NCBI RefSeq assembly: GCF_030936135.1
Contig: NC_082605.1
Coordinates: 17,070,261-17,134,260 of the forward strand
DNA from: Gavia stellata
Lineage: Eukaryota; Chordata; Aves; Gaviiformes; Gaviidae
Reading direction: 5' to 3'
DNA length: 64,000 bases
Shown: piece after piece, positions 1 to 13,159 of the stretch
Numbering within the stretch: the first letter of the stretch is position 1
How the letters are laid out: every line of letters starts with the position of its first letter
The notes under the pieces: generated by a model
The model's input: only the letters and a program-made list of their open reading frames with translations
What the model was told of the DNA's origin: nothing
The model's database searches: none
Position numbers and translations under genes: made by a program

Positions 1-251
1 CTGGAGCTGTTCAGTACCCACTCTTATTTACTTCAGTTCACTGTCCCCCAATTTATGTCTTAAAAGACAGCCCCAAAACTCTCAGCAATTCCTCTGCTGA
101 GTTCTTATTTACCCACTCAAATAGGACCTCAGATTATTTCTGTAAGTAGTTATTTAAACCATTTTTATTCCTATAACCATGTACTGTCTGCAAACCAAAA
201 CATTGTGACAGGTTAGGAGCTCTTTGTTTTATGATCGCATTAAGGAATAAA

Positions 252-310
252 GGTTGGACCTGATGATCTTTCGAGGTCCCCTCCAACGTGGGCTGTTCTT
301 TGTTCTATGA
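252..310 (+). mobile_element. CR1 LINE fragment, 3' tail
   Basis: The segment matches the 3' untranslated end of avian CR1 elements: GGTTGGACCTGATGATCTTT, a GAGGTCCC..TCCAAC block, then a degraded ATTCTATGA-type terminus. Only about 60 bp are recognisable and the match is imperfect, which suggests an old, heavily 5'-truncated copy. CR1 is a non-LTR retrotransposon that normally inserts as short 3' pieces. Confidence 0.85.
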
Positions 311-780
311 AAAGAACTTACAAAAACCTGGTAAAACCAGAAATGAGTAGGATAGACTTCTAGTTCAGCCATTCCTATTAGCCTGAAAGGTATGTGCAAC
401 ATAAGTCTGTTTTTATACAATATAATTTTAAACCTAATTGTCATTTTAAGATGCAGTAATTAAGAACCAAATCACTACTGATTGGTGTGGCAGGAGCCTG
501 GGTTAGGTACCATGAGGATGAAGCGAACATTAGGGAATGTCACTACAAATTGGCCCTAAATTACATGAAGCTACTTAAAATATAAAGCTTTAATTATTAG
601 CTCATAAAACCAAGTGAGAAAAGAAAATGCTGCCATAGTGACAAGGTGCAACACCAGCACATCTGCACTTCGTAATCACATTTGTTAATTATGGTGGCAC
701 AATCTGATGAGGAGTAATCGGTTGGAGACCGCTGGTCCAGCATGCAGAAAGGCACTTGCAGGCAGGGAGCTGCAGAAACA

Positions 781-1120
781 CAGAGGGGAGGATCTGGCAG
801 AGGCACCGAGCGGGTAACCTTTCCTCCCGGGGCTGGTGCGCAGGCAGAACAGGGGTGGGCAGCCCCCGCTCACCGTCAGTGTGTGGGGGCTGCTGCATTC
901 CCACCCTCCCAGCTTTGGGGTGACAAGGGTGCGTATACGATGTACAGGTGGGACCTCATCTTTCTCCAGCCCTCAACCAGCCTTTTCCGTGTGCACGCTG
1001 GCTTGTACGCAGGCGATCAGAGGAGACCGCGGTGGTCAGCAGAGGAACACACCCGAGCGTGCCCCCGCTCCTCACCCGTGGCGTGGGGAGGACCCTGCTG
1101 CAGAGCACACCCGGGGGACC
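781..1120. other. CpG-enriched patch, orphan
   Basis: I count about 20 CpG dinucleotides in 340 bp in an otherwise CpG-poor flank, with an observed/expected ratio near 0.6. Two overlapping plus-strand frames cross it but show no recognisable protein and no codon pattern. It could be a distal promoter or enhancer, or simply GC-rich DNA. Confidence 0.45.
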
Positions 1121-1154
1121 TTATAGGGAGGCCTTCTGCAAGTACTCGAGATGG

Positions 1155-1180
1155 ATATTAGGCAGGATGCTGCCTAATAT
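1155..1180. repeat. Perfect 11-bp stem, 4-nt loop hairpin
   Basis: ATATTAGGCAG at 1155-1165 is exactly complementary to CTGCCTAATAT at 1170-1180, with loop GATG. A stem this long with so short a loop is expected about 0.1 times by chance in 64 kb. No T-tract or precursor-length extension is obvious, so it is not called as an RNA gene. Confidence 0.7.
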
Positions 1181-4100
1181 ATACCTGGAGTCTTTTTCAT
1201 TTGCATTTCACACTCCTCCAAACACTCAGATGGACGTTTTCTCAATTAGCTTAACTTCTAAAGCTGGCAGAACCAAGGCAGCAGGAAATATTATCTTGAA
1301 TGTCAGGGACTTAAAATATAACCTTTTCAGAGCATGGTCAGGCTCTGACCACAGCTGAGGCCTCTAAACGATACTTTAAAGGAGATAAATATTATAATAA
1401 TAGATAATAACAAATGTCAAGTTTGTCATAACTTGAAAATGCAATTTACCTTCTCAGCCTGAGGGAATATAAGCTTGTATGTTGTTCTTTGCCATTAATG
1501 TTCTGCCAGTTAATGTACTCAGTTTCTATAATTATCAACCCTCCTTTCATTATATTGGTGGTTGATTGAATGTTTGGAGATACACGCTTGCACCTCGGCC
1601 CACATCTTGGCCCTTGATTTATCAAATCTCAGCAGCCAAGGCTCTGCCTATTTAATAAAGATGGAACGACTCAAGGGAGCTCTGGAGATTGTTGCTGTTT
1701 ACAACAGAAAAAATAAATTGCTACAGCTTTGATCTGAGCGGTTACCCCTGTCCACAGCACACTCATTAATTACATCTGATGATGGGATGCTGCAGACACA
1801 TTTCAAGAAACTTCTTAATAAAGTTTGGGAGACAAGTGCTTGCCATTGTGTTATCTGTGCACACGGCTGAATAAGTCTGGGAGGTATTTTGCACCTCTTC
1901 AGCACTGCCGAAATATCCGCCAGATCCTGGCTCAGACGTGTGCGGGGATCGGAGAGGAGGGAGGCGTGAGCTGCACTGCAGGCAGGGCTGTGCGCTGCCT
2001 GCCCACACATCTCTTCCCACCAGCAGCACTGCGGAGCTGCCTGGCTTTTCCTCTAAGCATCTGCTGGTGCCTGATGGGGCAGGAGCCTCCTCCTCCCTGA
2101 TGGACTTGTTACGTTGAATGTGCACATCCAGGTCAGAGCGGTTTGATCTGCTGGGGAAAAAAAAGTACGACAACCCTTTATCTGAAGTCTCTGATGTCCC
2201 CCTTTTTTGTAATATGTTTTGTGCATTGGTTATAGAAATGAAAATCTGAAGGCAAGTCTTTTACAGAAGTATAGTGTCTAAATGCAAATGTTTGGTGCAT
2301 TGCACATTTTCCCATGCTTTCTTGATGTTTTTTCTGATGTACGTGGTTTTTGGGATGGAAATCATGGCCCTTTCCAAAATAGATGGTCCCTCCTCCTCAA
2401 ATATATTTTAAAACTAAAGATCACTTTAAAAAACTTTGATTTTTGAAGGACGTTATCATTTTCAGCCATGTTAACATCTTCTTCAATGGTAGCTTTTTCC
2501 TTCTCCTTAACCTCCCTGCCCTGAAGACCTTTCGTATTTCCAAGCCCAAGAAAATGGTGTGAAGCATGTTTAGATATGGCACACTCGATTCTACTTTGGG
2601 TAGATCAGCAAATCCACCTGGGTGTACCAGCTCCCACACAGCCGAGGCCAGCGCTGGCAGCTGCAGTGGGGACAGCAGTGACAGGGATGGCAAGAAGATG
2701 GGCTTTATCCACAGAGCATCACGTGAACTTGTGTTCTTATCTTCAGCATTGCCAAGAAATACTGTCAGATCAGGAACCTCAATTATCATAAGAGCTCCTA
2801 AGATAGTTAACTGTACAGATAAAACCAGAAAACAAATTGATCCGAAGCAAAAAGACAGAGAGGGGAGATGTCAGCTGTCAATTAGGAAAATATCCTCTTA
2901 TCTGCAGGCTTGCAGCAGTGCAGCCGCTGCTGTTTTCGAAGCATGGCAAAAAGAGGCAGGAAACCACCGGAGAAACATGAAGGTGGTTCAGATGTTAACT
3001 GCAGCATTAATAGCTGTGTGAGTAGTAGAACTTAAAATATGAGATGAGATACTTTAACTACAAAGTCCTGTAATCCACAAAGTAAAATGTAAAGGCACTT
3101 CTGAAAGCCAGGAGACTTGACGATTCAGAAAAAGCAGTACTTAACAAAAAAGACCTACCAGGTGGGTCACATCTTTGGAAGGCAGAGCTCTGCTTCACAA
3201 TCTTTACAAGTGATTTGAAAATTTCTATGCTCAGGGAGTTTCTCTGGCAAAAATAAATACCTCTACTGACAAAATAGTTTGCAAACTGTACATCTAAACA
3301 GGAATTAAGGCCAACCATTTCACAAAGCTAAGTGTGACGATGAAGAGGTTTTCATTTGAATCCAGCATGCTGCCAGAGCATCTCTTGTTCACAAGTGCTA
3401 TCTAGAAGATTAAAGAGAATGAAGTTTACATGTTATAAGGCACAGCTAACTTCAGATTTCTCCTGAAATTCAGATGATGCAAGATTCCCCATCTGCTCAT
3501 ATTTGCCCTGCTGTGAGACTTGCTGTATTGCCTTGAATAGACAGAGGCACGTGGTCCGTCAGACGGGCATCTTGTCTGGGAGACAGGCTGCCTGCTGGGC
3601 TCGGCGCACAGATGCAGAGCAGTGTCCCGCAGCCTGGCCCTCGTGCCACGCTACCCACCCTCGCATGCTCTCCTCCTGAAGCCTTTCTCTTTCGGGTAAA
3701 CAAATAAAATATGAATTGGATCAGAGAGAGTCTGAATCACATGCAAAATGGGGTTCTAGAATAAAAATCCCTGGTTTTCAATAATTATTGTACTTAAATC
3801 TTCATCCAAAGATTATTGCCAGTAAGGGCAGCGCTTGCATGGACTTCAGCAGCCTGCAGCCTGGGTGTTTGCTGCTGGAAAATGTCTGCTGCATCTCCCT
3901 GGTTCTCTGGTGCCTCTGAGATAATACCCAGTGCAGCCAGTTGGTCTGAGCAAGCGGCTTCAATGGGGAGCTGGGAACGGCAGCTGGGAGCCATCTGGGT
4001 GCGTGGATATTAATAATGCCTCTAATGTCGCAGGGTGATTAAGGCAGAGATGATAAGCAGCCGGAATCGCTGCTTTTGGGGACGTGGCGGCCGCTGGCGG

Positions 4101-5237
4101 GTCGATGCAGACTATGCAAACGCGAGCGCATCACCAGAGCTCATGCCTGTCCCCTTCAGGGACCCAAATTCTGTCTCCCAGGAAGATGCAAACTTGGACA
4201 GAGCTGGGCAGTGAAAATCAGCCTCTGGAAGACATTTTGTCTTCTCCTGCATATTACGACACATCTGCTGTATTCTAGTTTTCTGAAATGCTGCTAATAT
4301 TGTCTATCTCAGCTTGCAAATGAGGGTGATCCATCCATTAGCATGAGCCTCAGCCAGGGCTGAGGCCACTCCCAGGCTCTCAGGCTTTCAGATGAAATCG
4401 TCTCATTTTCACCTGCAGACTTTCGAAGGGACTGCATGATTTTTCTATAGGCATTGCAGACTGTGTTGGCTCTTTCACAGGTTGTGGGAGCACAGAGGAA
4501 GTCCAAGGAGAGGCCCGTGCATTTTAAACACCTGATGTAACTTCAGAATTCTTAAAATGCCATGAACTAAATGGTGATTTTTTTAAACCAATTCAACAGC
4601 ACTGTCCATTCATAAAGTAACAGCTATTCCTCCCTTGTATTTTCTAGGAATATGAAGTGTAAGAAGATGCCTTTGAGGAAAAATAGCACAGAGATGCAAG
4701 AAAAATACACCAAAATAAATTAGAGTGCTTTTTATAATACTCTGCAGCTCAGTTCATCATGAATATCTGATTATGGCTTCTCACAAAGCTGACAAGCAGT
4801 CACTAGCACGATCATGGCCTGTTTGCCCCTGTGCAGCCTCCGGGGCGATGCAGAAGGTGACCGTGCAGCACGTTTCTGTACACAGTGATTCTCATGGGTA
4901 CCCTCACCAGCACAGCGCCTCAGGAACCTGCAGCATCATCATGTCCCCCTCCGCTTCCCACACTTTAGAAATGTCTCGTGCAAGGAAACAACCCCCCTGG
5001 CCCAGTTCTGTCTCCTGATGGGTGAAAGCCGGAGGAAGCCTCAGGTCCCTGAGCAGGTCAGGGGAACACAGTGCTTGGCGTCCGGGCTGTGCCTGAGCCA
5101 GCCTCTGCGGTGGGTTTTGCACAGAGCATCCCCACGGAACCTGCATCTCCCCACTGACTTTGGACCCCAGGGTGGCCCCAGGCACGGCTCCTGCTGCCTA
5201 ACGTTGGCTGAGACAAACTTCCTCCACGCTGGGAAGG

Positions 5238-5257
5238 TAAGAAGGATTAAGAAGGAT
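5238..5257. repeat. Perfect 10-bp tandem duplication
   Basis: TAAGAAGGAT is present twice head to tail. No gene context. Confidence 0.8.
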
Positions 5258-8200
5258 TCAGCTTTATATGGGAAAATGTTACCTGGAATCAAACAAGAGA
5301 CTCATGACCTCAGTTGACGGTCCCCTGCTGCAGGGACGTGCCCGGTGCCTCAGGGATGCTGGGGCTCCGCTCCCCACCACCGTGGCCATTCCCCCTCAGC
5401 TCAGCACGCAGCACCCACCATCCAAAGGTGATTGAAGCCCACAGTCACCAGCGTCCTTTTACAAGACATCTTTGGTTGCCCAGAGCGTCTCCCACCTACT
5501 CTTGCTCCCATTTCTGCCGATGCTTTTGGTTTTCCAGATTTCAGCAGCATCTGATACCTCCCAGCAGCAGCAGCAGCATGACTGGTGGCTGTCTCCCGTG
5601 GCTCCTGCCACCCAGACCCTGTCTGCCGGCCTCGGGAAGTGTATCACTGGCACCACGTCTGCATCTAACCAGCTGCGTGCAAACGCGGGAGAAAGAGATG
5701 CAATTCATTATAGCTTTTCATTATTTTTTTGCCCCTCTTCTCTGCTTCTTCTATGAGAAATGCCACCCATTCCCACCCTGATTCCCTATTAATTTTGCAG
5801 AGCTGGGCTGTCTCCTCCTGAAGACCCTGCAGGAGCGAGGAGGGGGAGCTGGAGCTAATGGCAGAGCTGTGCTGGCAGCGGCTGTCTGTGTGTCGCTGCG
5901 TGTGCAGGGACAGGGGAGGGCACAGCCTGGATCCTGCCTAATGCCAGACGGCTCCCGGCTTCATTCACATCTCTCTGTAACTGCTGCCTTGGTTAAACCC
6001 ACAATTTTCATGAGCTAAATCCTTCCCCTGCACCTCTTAACACATCCTGGGCTCCAAGAGGCTTCCTATACTGCTAAATCATTGCTAGAAAAAGAGCCCT
6101 TCACCTATTGTCGTATTAGATCTGTGATTCTCCTAAAGGCATTTCCTTGAGATGAACTGAAAATGTGTAAGAGCAGGAACCTTCTGAGATGTTTGTTAAG
6201 TGTAAAATATTGAGATGACTTAATGACACAATTATCTTTTCTCCTTTTCTGCTCAGATACAATCCAAGCTGCACCCATTGTATCAGCCTTTCAAAGATTC
6301 AGCCAAGCCGGTGCTATTTCACACGTGAAGCTGTCACATCCACGTCACGTCAAATGCAATCATCCAGTTAAGGGGGAACGTTTCTCCTAGACACTGATGG
6401 CAGGCACCAAAGTCCCCTTAGGTTTGAAAATCGGTGCGGTGCATTCCTGCATTACATAAACTTCTGCCCTGATCTGCACCCTTGGTTGTCAGCTTGTGAC
6501 AGCGCCGAGTGCCCGAGCATCACATGGGCTGGGGAAATGCGTCTCGGTCGTCTCACACGGCGCAGCGGTGCCAGCAGCAATGGGTAAACTGCTTCTCTCT
6601 TCCATCTTTTATTACCATATATTTCCTTTTTTTTTTTCCTTTCCAAGAGACTCTCACTATCTCAGACATCCTCGTCATTTTTCAGAGTATTTTTAATGCA
6701 TCTTCCCAATTTTCCCTTCAGTTGTCTTTCACATGTCACAGCTCATATGGCTGGGGCTCGTTGTAACGCCATGTGTGTCTATCCATTTGTCTTCCTAAAT
6801 CCCTGCAGGTTTTAGGGGTGGTATTTCAGTATTTCTGAGTTGTCTTCTCTTTGTACTGTAACGTTTCATAAGAAAACTTGCTGGTGTTGAGATCTGTCGA
6901 GAGAGAGACGGCAATGAGTTAAACAGCTTCATGTACTCATGAGAGCGACGACAGCATATGAAGAACCAAGTGTTCAGAGAGCCTTGGGATATGAAAAGCC
7001 AAAGAGGCACAGAAATCACAGGTCAAACGTGGAGTCCTTCTTTCCCTTGCCATGTGGGCTTTTGTAACATTATATATTGCTCTGCTGTGTTGCAAAGCCC
7101 GAATATGCCTGAATGTGGCATATTGGGTAACAGCTACTTCCCTGTGAAACTCCCCACTGACGCTTGTTGAACACCTATATACACCAATAAATATATGAAA
7201 AATAAATGAAAATTCCACAAATAAGTTGTGCTCTGAGAGGGGTAAATGGGTTTCTTGGGTAAACAAACTCCAAAGCATTTTGTTTTGGCTGAAAGTTTGT
7301 CAGCACTGTCTGAGCAGAGGACCCCTTCCAGATGAAGACATCTTCCTGATCGGGCCTTGGCAGTTCTTCTTTTCCCTCTCCCCAGCTGTTCTCCTGCACT
7401 TCTTCAAATAAATTATGCAAGGATTTCTCTGATGGCCCCTCACTAATACATCATGGCTTGGATTAGTCTCTTTGCCAATATTGATGGCAGCAGCAGTTGC
7501 TCTCAGGCTGAGCAAGGTAGTCAAGTGATACCTCTTGCATAGTGTTGATCTAATGAAGGATCATCACTTATTAGACGGAGGGAAGAGAGTAGAAGAGAGC
7601 CAGAAAAGTCTTCTAGGCAAAAAGGGTTTTAATTAGCTCCCCAAGCCTCTAAGCCAAAGGAGAGCTTTCACATCAGATGCTGCATGCTGTTACTCTGAAT
7701 TATGACGGACCCTGTTTCAGTCCCATAGCAGCAGAGGGTATAACTGAACCAAGTCTGAATGTCCTGATTCTTCCTATTTCGTATTCTTTCTGGTAAGTAA
7801 AAAAAAAAAAAATAGTTTGTTTGCAGATGTAAGACAGGTACCCTCTCACCTCCCAGCTTCAGACTCTTTCTACTTCCCACTAACAATGTGTTTAAAATCA
7901 ATGCAGTCTCCTTATGGTCAAAGAATTTCCCCTTTGTTTCAAATTTTGCTCCGCTTCAGAGAGAGAAATCACATCAACCCTTCAGAAGTCTCCTGTTTCT
8001 CATTTCTCTGTAACAGCTATGGAGAGGTGTTTTTAAAGGGATTTTAGCCTGAGTTTTGTGCGAAGCAAGCACGAGAACCTGTTTGGCAGCAACACTTTCC
8101 ATGAAGACAGCAATCGTCTCCTACAAGAAGCTCAGAAGAAGTGGAGAACTGGCTTTCCCAGATACATGGCCAGGGCAGACCTCTGCAGTGCTCTCATGTG

Positions 8201-10800
8201 GAGCTGTTCCTGCATCCCTGTCTCAGGCAGCATCCCTGGCTAGAGGCACAGCAGCACGCACTCACTCAACCAGGGCAAATTAAACACGCTGTCTTGAAAC
8301 CAAGCTGCCTTCTCTGAACTGAGGCATGAACCTGCCCTGGATAAATGAGTTTTTGAGGAAGATTTGGCAGGTTTCCATGCAAAAAGGCCTTTTTTTTCCT
8401 CTCTGAGCACAGGTAGGACCTCACTGCACTGTACTCTCAAACATAGAAAGCAAAAAGGGACCTAGTCCAAAGGGCTGACAAGTGTCAAGAGGTGGTTCCT
8501 GATAGATGAGGGAGCAGGAGGAAACACAAATCAAAAAGGAGTGGGGAAATAGGTCATGCTGTTGCTATTCTTGTAAGCATACTATTGATTAACCAACAGA
8601 CTCAAGCAGTGCTTAAACTGGGTACGTATGTGCTCATGGTCCCTTGACTTTTTAGTGATGCTTCATTAAAATAGTCAGAAAAAAAATACATTCCTCTATG
8701 AAACTCTCAAAGTTCTGAAAGCATGGCCAAGCTGAAGCAAGTTTTCTGGGCCCCTGCTCCTAGGCTGAGGGCAGGAAAGTTTGCGCAAGCTGTCAGTACA
8801 TTAGTGCATCAACCTCTCATTTTGTTAAACTCAGCACCACATCACTACAAATAGTTGGACAATGTGCAAAAATTTGAATGGTATCTGTATAGAAAGTTCT
8901 AAAAATATTTCACTGTTATTTTACGCTTAACTGCTGTTGAAATCAACAGGGTAGTACGGTAGGTATGGGGTGCTTAACAAATATCGAACAATTATAATAT
9001 GATAAATGTGCCTCAAAATACATGCTTCAATATTCAAATAATCAGCATGAGCACATCGAAAGAAGAGCCCGATGTCAAGCTGACAATAGACCCCTAACTG
9101 GCATCAGCCATGCGGGGCTGCTCTGCGGTGGTTGACATTACACCCTACCCATCGCTTGGCGCAGGCAGACGCAGGCTCTGGTGGCACTGGCCATAATTAA
9201 CATCTCCGTGAGCACGGTGCCAAGTCCTCCAAAACCAAGTTGCACACCATGCCAGGTACTTGGGAGCATGCTCTCTTGAGCTGCAATTTTCTGCTCTTAC
9301 AGAGGCGCCCAACAAAATGATGCGTCCTTCTCATTGGCAAGAAAGGTCTTCTCCAGCTGCGTGTTGGCTTGCTGTGAGGAGGAGGGCAGACTATCCCAAG
9401 AGCTGTACCCTACTGAGGCACTTGGAGAAACAGCCAAGCTTGGTGCCCTTCTCTTTTGCTTTCCAATCCTGCTGCAGAGTGCTTCTGTCTGAAATTTCTT
9501 AAGCTTTCTGAGGGCATAGGATCCGCCAGACATTTTAGGAACATTTTGAAGGAGGAAAAGTGTTTGCAGGCAACTAAGGGAGCCCACCAGCACTGGCAGA
9601 GCCGATGACAGGAGTGCAGGGAAGCTCACAGATGCTTCTATGAAGTTGATAGAATTTTTGGAGGTTTCTACATACATTTAATTAAGATAGGGGTGATAAT
9701 ATAGCCTGTTTCATTAAAGACTCGGGAAATCCTCTAAGTCCCCCTGATGGAAGGTGCTATGAAGGTGGCTGAGATTTGCTGTCATTCAAGTCTCCCCTGC
9801 TACAGACACCCCCTCAGTATGGGCGTGCTGCCCCCAAAGCATTATAAGCCAGTCAGAGACCTGAGATCCGTGCAATGACCAGGCACCCAGAGTCCCTTTC
9901 CCTGGAATAATGTGGTCAAGAACAGTTATCTTTCAAAATACCTTAATTACCAGGTCAGCCTCAGAAATGGTACCAAGCAAATCACTGTGTATATAAAAAT
10001 ATCTAGGAAAATCCTTTGTTTCTGAAGCAGAGGAAATGGAAAAAAATTATCAAGTCTTTCTTTCGAAGGGGGAGCCCTCTGCTAGCTCTCTCAAACCCAG
10101 AGAAAATCAAAATGACTGGGGATGAAATGAATATGGATGGCTGGGTGCTGCATTGCACTGATAAGAGCCTCTCCAGTTCTGCCGGCAGCACCATCCGTCG
10201 TCGCGCCCGGGCTCCCTGTATCCTTCCTGCTCCCCAAGGCAGTGCCCAGCTGATGAGAGACGCCTGCACAGCGAGGAGGAGTGTGAGGAGGGAAGAGCAG
10301 AGCCAGCAGCACCATCACAGCGGTTTTGGCTTTTGGAACCCCCCAGGCACTGCTCTTTGCTGGATGCAAACCTGCAGCGGTGCTCACCCCTCTGCGGAGG
10401 CTTTCCCTTCTCAGCCCCACGATTTGAAGGGAGGGGAGGCTCAGAGGGACCGGCAGAACAAAGCGGTGGTCTCAGCTGCAAACGCAACAGGCGTCTGCAG
10501 GCCCTACAGCGTCCCCGTCACCTGGGAATGGAGTTGAGGGGTCTGGAAGAGGCACTCACTCTGCCCCTTCAGCTGCAGCAATCTCACTGTCCCAGAAAGT
10601 TAATCAACCAAACATTGTTCTTTTGTACTTAATCTACAACTGCTTATTTCTGCCAATTACCCTAATTTCCCGCTCCCCCCCACCCCTCAGCGCTGGCACA
10701 CTGCCAGGATTTTCCCTGTTGGACATGCAGACCTGTGGCCAGCGAAGCCTTCAGGTCTCAGCATCGCTCCGAGGCATGCTTGGTGGGGCAAAGCGAGGTG

Positions 10801-10836
10801 ACATGCCGTGCTGTGCCATGCCGTGCCATGCTGCCT
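10801..10836. repeat. Imperfect TGCCGTGC/TGCCATGC repeat
   Basis: Five short GC-rich units of the TGCCRTGC type lie in tandem. Flanking GGTGACA (just before) and TGTCACC (just after) are complementary and would close the repeat in a stem. Confidence 0.7.
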
Positions 10837-12297
10837 GTCACCACCTACATCATCTGCTGAGGCAAGGAGCCATGCTCTGAGCTGAGCAGGTCCCATGGGC
10901 ACTGTGCTGCTTGCGGCTGGGGCTGCTGGGTGAGGTGCTTCCTTCAAGCACCATACACAGCCTTGGTTTTGCTTGGCTAAAGCAACTAAGCTCTCATAGA
11001 CCTCTCTTATATACCCCCAGCACCCTAATACTCCCACTCAGGACCTCTTTGTTTGAGATGAGGGCTCACCAGTGCCTGGTTAGATCCATGTTAGCATTAG
11101 AAGCAGCTCTCTTCTGCTACATCCTTGGATCCCATTTCCCTGATCCATACTTCACGTCTCGCAGTCCTTTAGCAACAGATACATGGAGAGCAATCATTTC
11201 CAAATAATAAGCCCTTGACTTATATCAGAAGTGCTCATTAAGTGCATTACCTGGTGCTTTGATTCTACTAAATTACATCCCATTTTTATTCCCCAGTGGT
11301 CAGATCTTCTCCGTAGTGAAAATGCCTCCAGCTTTCTTTCCTTGCTAAACTTCATTAGCACGCACTGTTTGCAAAGGCTGTTAATACAGGAAACAGGCTC
11401 AAGCCTGGGCAGCTCTTTGAGGAACAGCCGCTTTACCATCTCTTTAGCCTGATGTCGTGCTAAAAAGATGCTGATTTCTCACCTTTATCCAACTTTTTGA
11501 AATTATTGCCCAGTTTTCACACAAGTCCTTTCTTAACTATCATAACCAATAATGTCCCCTGGAGACACTATCAGCAAGCAATTTGCGGATGTCCAAGCCT
11601 GCTAAGTCTGCCACACTTCTCTTGGTTTACAAATCAGTTATTGTATTTGACTGACAGAGGTGACAACCTCTTTAATACCTTTTTTCCCCAGATTCTTGGA
11701 GGCTTCAGCGCAATTCACTGTTGCGTAGTTCAAGGTGATAAACTTTGGTGGAAGCAATTAGAAATGCTTGGCTGCAAGTAGCTGTGATCATGTAAGGGAG
11801 GAAAAGGACCATGTTTAGCCCATCCCCAGCAAGTCACGGTCCCTTGGCCCAGCCTCGTTCCTCCCATGGGCTGGTAATGAGCTACATTCTCCATGTTTAT
11901 CACACGAAGATGGTTCTGGTGTTATAAAAAGAGCTGTATGTTTAAGCTCATATTCAGAGTTGATGCAATTTAGCACCACTCCTTTGCCTGCCAGCATACG
12001 GCATGTTTGCACAATATAAGGGAGTTTCTTTACAGACAGCGAAGTATTACGGTGGCGACGTTGACCCAGTTGGGTGGCATGCTCCAAAAGCGATGCCAAG
12101 TAATGAGTGGGAAGTTTGAAGCCCTCACCTTCAACCAGACCATGAATGCTGCACAGCATGGTAACTCAGGAGCATGGAAATACTAAAATAGCGTGCAAAA
12201 TCAGTCCCTCTCCCAAAGCCTATACACCCTTCCTGTGCAGAGGCACTGGTCTAATTTTTTTTTTCCTTCAAGTCCTCAGATGGTTCTTCTTCATTAA

Positions 12298-12328
12298 CAT
12301 ATCATATGACTTCCATATCATATGACTT
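12298..12328. repeat. Tandem duplication, period 16 bp
   Basis: CATATCATATGACTT occurs at 12298-12312 and again at 12314-12328, perfectly matched and separated by one C. Likely replication slippage. Confidence 0.85.
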
Positions 12329-13159
12329 GCCAGTTCAGCCAAGGAGATTCTAGGTTAGAGCACACGTAATGAAATATTGACCTTTTATTGAATGTCTGAG
12401 CCTCAGACTCGGCCACCAGCTCAGACAGAGGTACTTCCAAGTGCCGTTGCACCTTTTCTGCAGCCTGTTCACCTCCTTCAGCAGAAAAGAAAGGCTCGAA
12501 AGAACTCAAAGTGTTTCTGAACTGAGAAAATAGCCCGCCCAGCCCCCTGACACTTGCGAGTTGGTGCTGGCATGGCAGGAAAGCAGCCCAAAGGGGGTCA
12601 TCTCAAACCTCAACTCACGGTGGGAAAACTGTGGCTCTGCTGGGAATAACAAGGACAGAAGTGGAGCCCCGTTCCCTGAGTGCGTGGCTTTCCTGGGCCA
12701 CCCAGGTGCAGCTGAACAAGGCCTGGGGTTAGCTGCTTTCCTTCTCATCCACCCTTGATACTCACAGCTTTCTTTACATTAGTTCAAGTAAGCATAAGGC
12801 CATAAAAATGGATGGCTTGTGGTCAGCTCAGCTGATATCCTGTGACTCCACAGCTGTTCGATCCAGAAAGAAGGGAACAGAGCATAACAGCTCCTTTCAG
12901 TAGCAGCCCCAGGGCATCTATTTACAAGCTATGATTTTCTGATACCTTGCCCTTTGCCATGTGCCTCAGTCCCTTGCCAACTTAGCAGCTCTCCAAAAGT
13001 CCCTCTCCTGTTTTTCTACATCCCTTTTCAACTGGAGGACCACAAACTGGATGTTTTACACCGGGTGCATTAAGGGGAGGGGGAAAATAACTTCCCTTGA
13101 TCTGCTGGCAAGGCTCTTACGGAAGCTTTTAGACATACTTAGCAAGCATATACTTAGCA

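Larger units (their letters stand above)
1..13159. other. Upstream intergenic DNA, no gene seen
   Basis: Apart from the CR1 scrap at 252-310, the CpG patch at 781-1120, the hairpin at 1155-1180 and minor tandem repeats, I see nothing I can name. Open frames up to 173 codons (for example 10016-10537 on the plus strand) have low-complexity composition and no recognisable domain or splice structure. The AT-rich stretch 1370-1660, with several TAAT motifs, has the look of regulatory DNA but nothing proves it. Confidence 0.7.

Noticed and set aside
3276..3287. 12-bp palindrome AGTTTGCAAACT
   Set aside because: About sixteen 12-bp palindromes are expected by chance in 64 kb.
7102..7124. 8-bp hairpin AATATGCC/GGCATATT
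   Set aside because: Chance-level stem length, no transcript evidence.
10016..10537. 173-codon plus-strand open frame
   Set aside because: No recognisable domain, no paired splice signals, compositionally ordinary; several shorter frames overlap it on the other strand.
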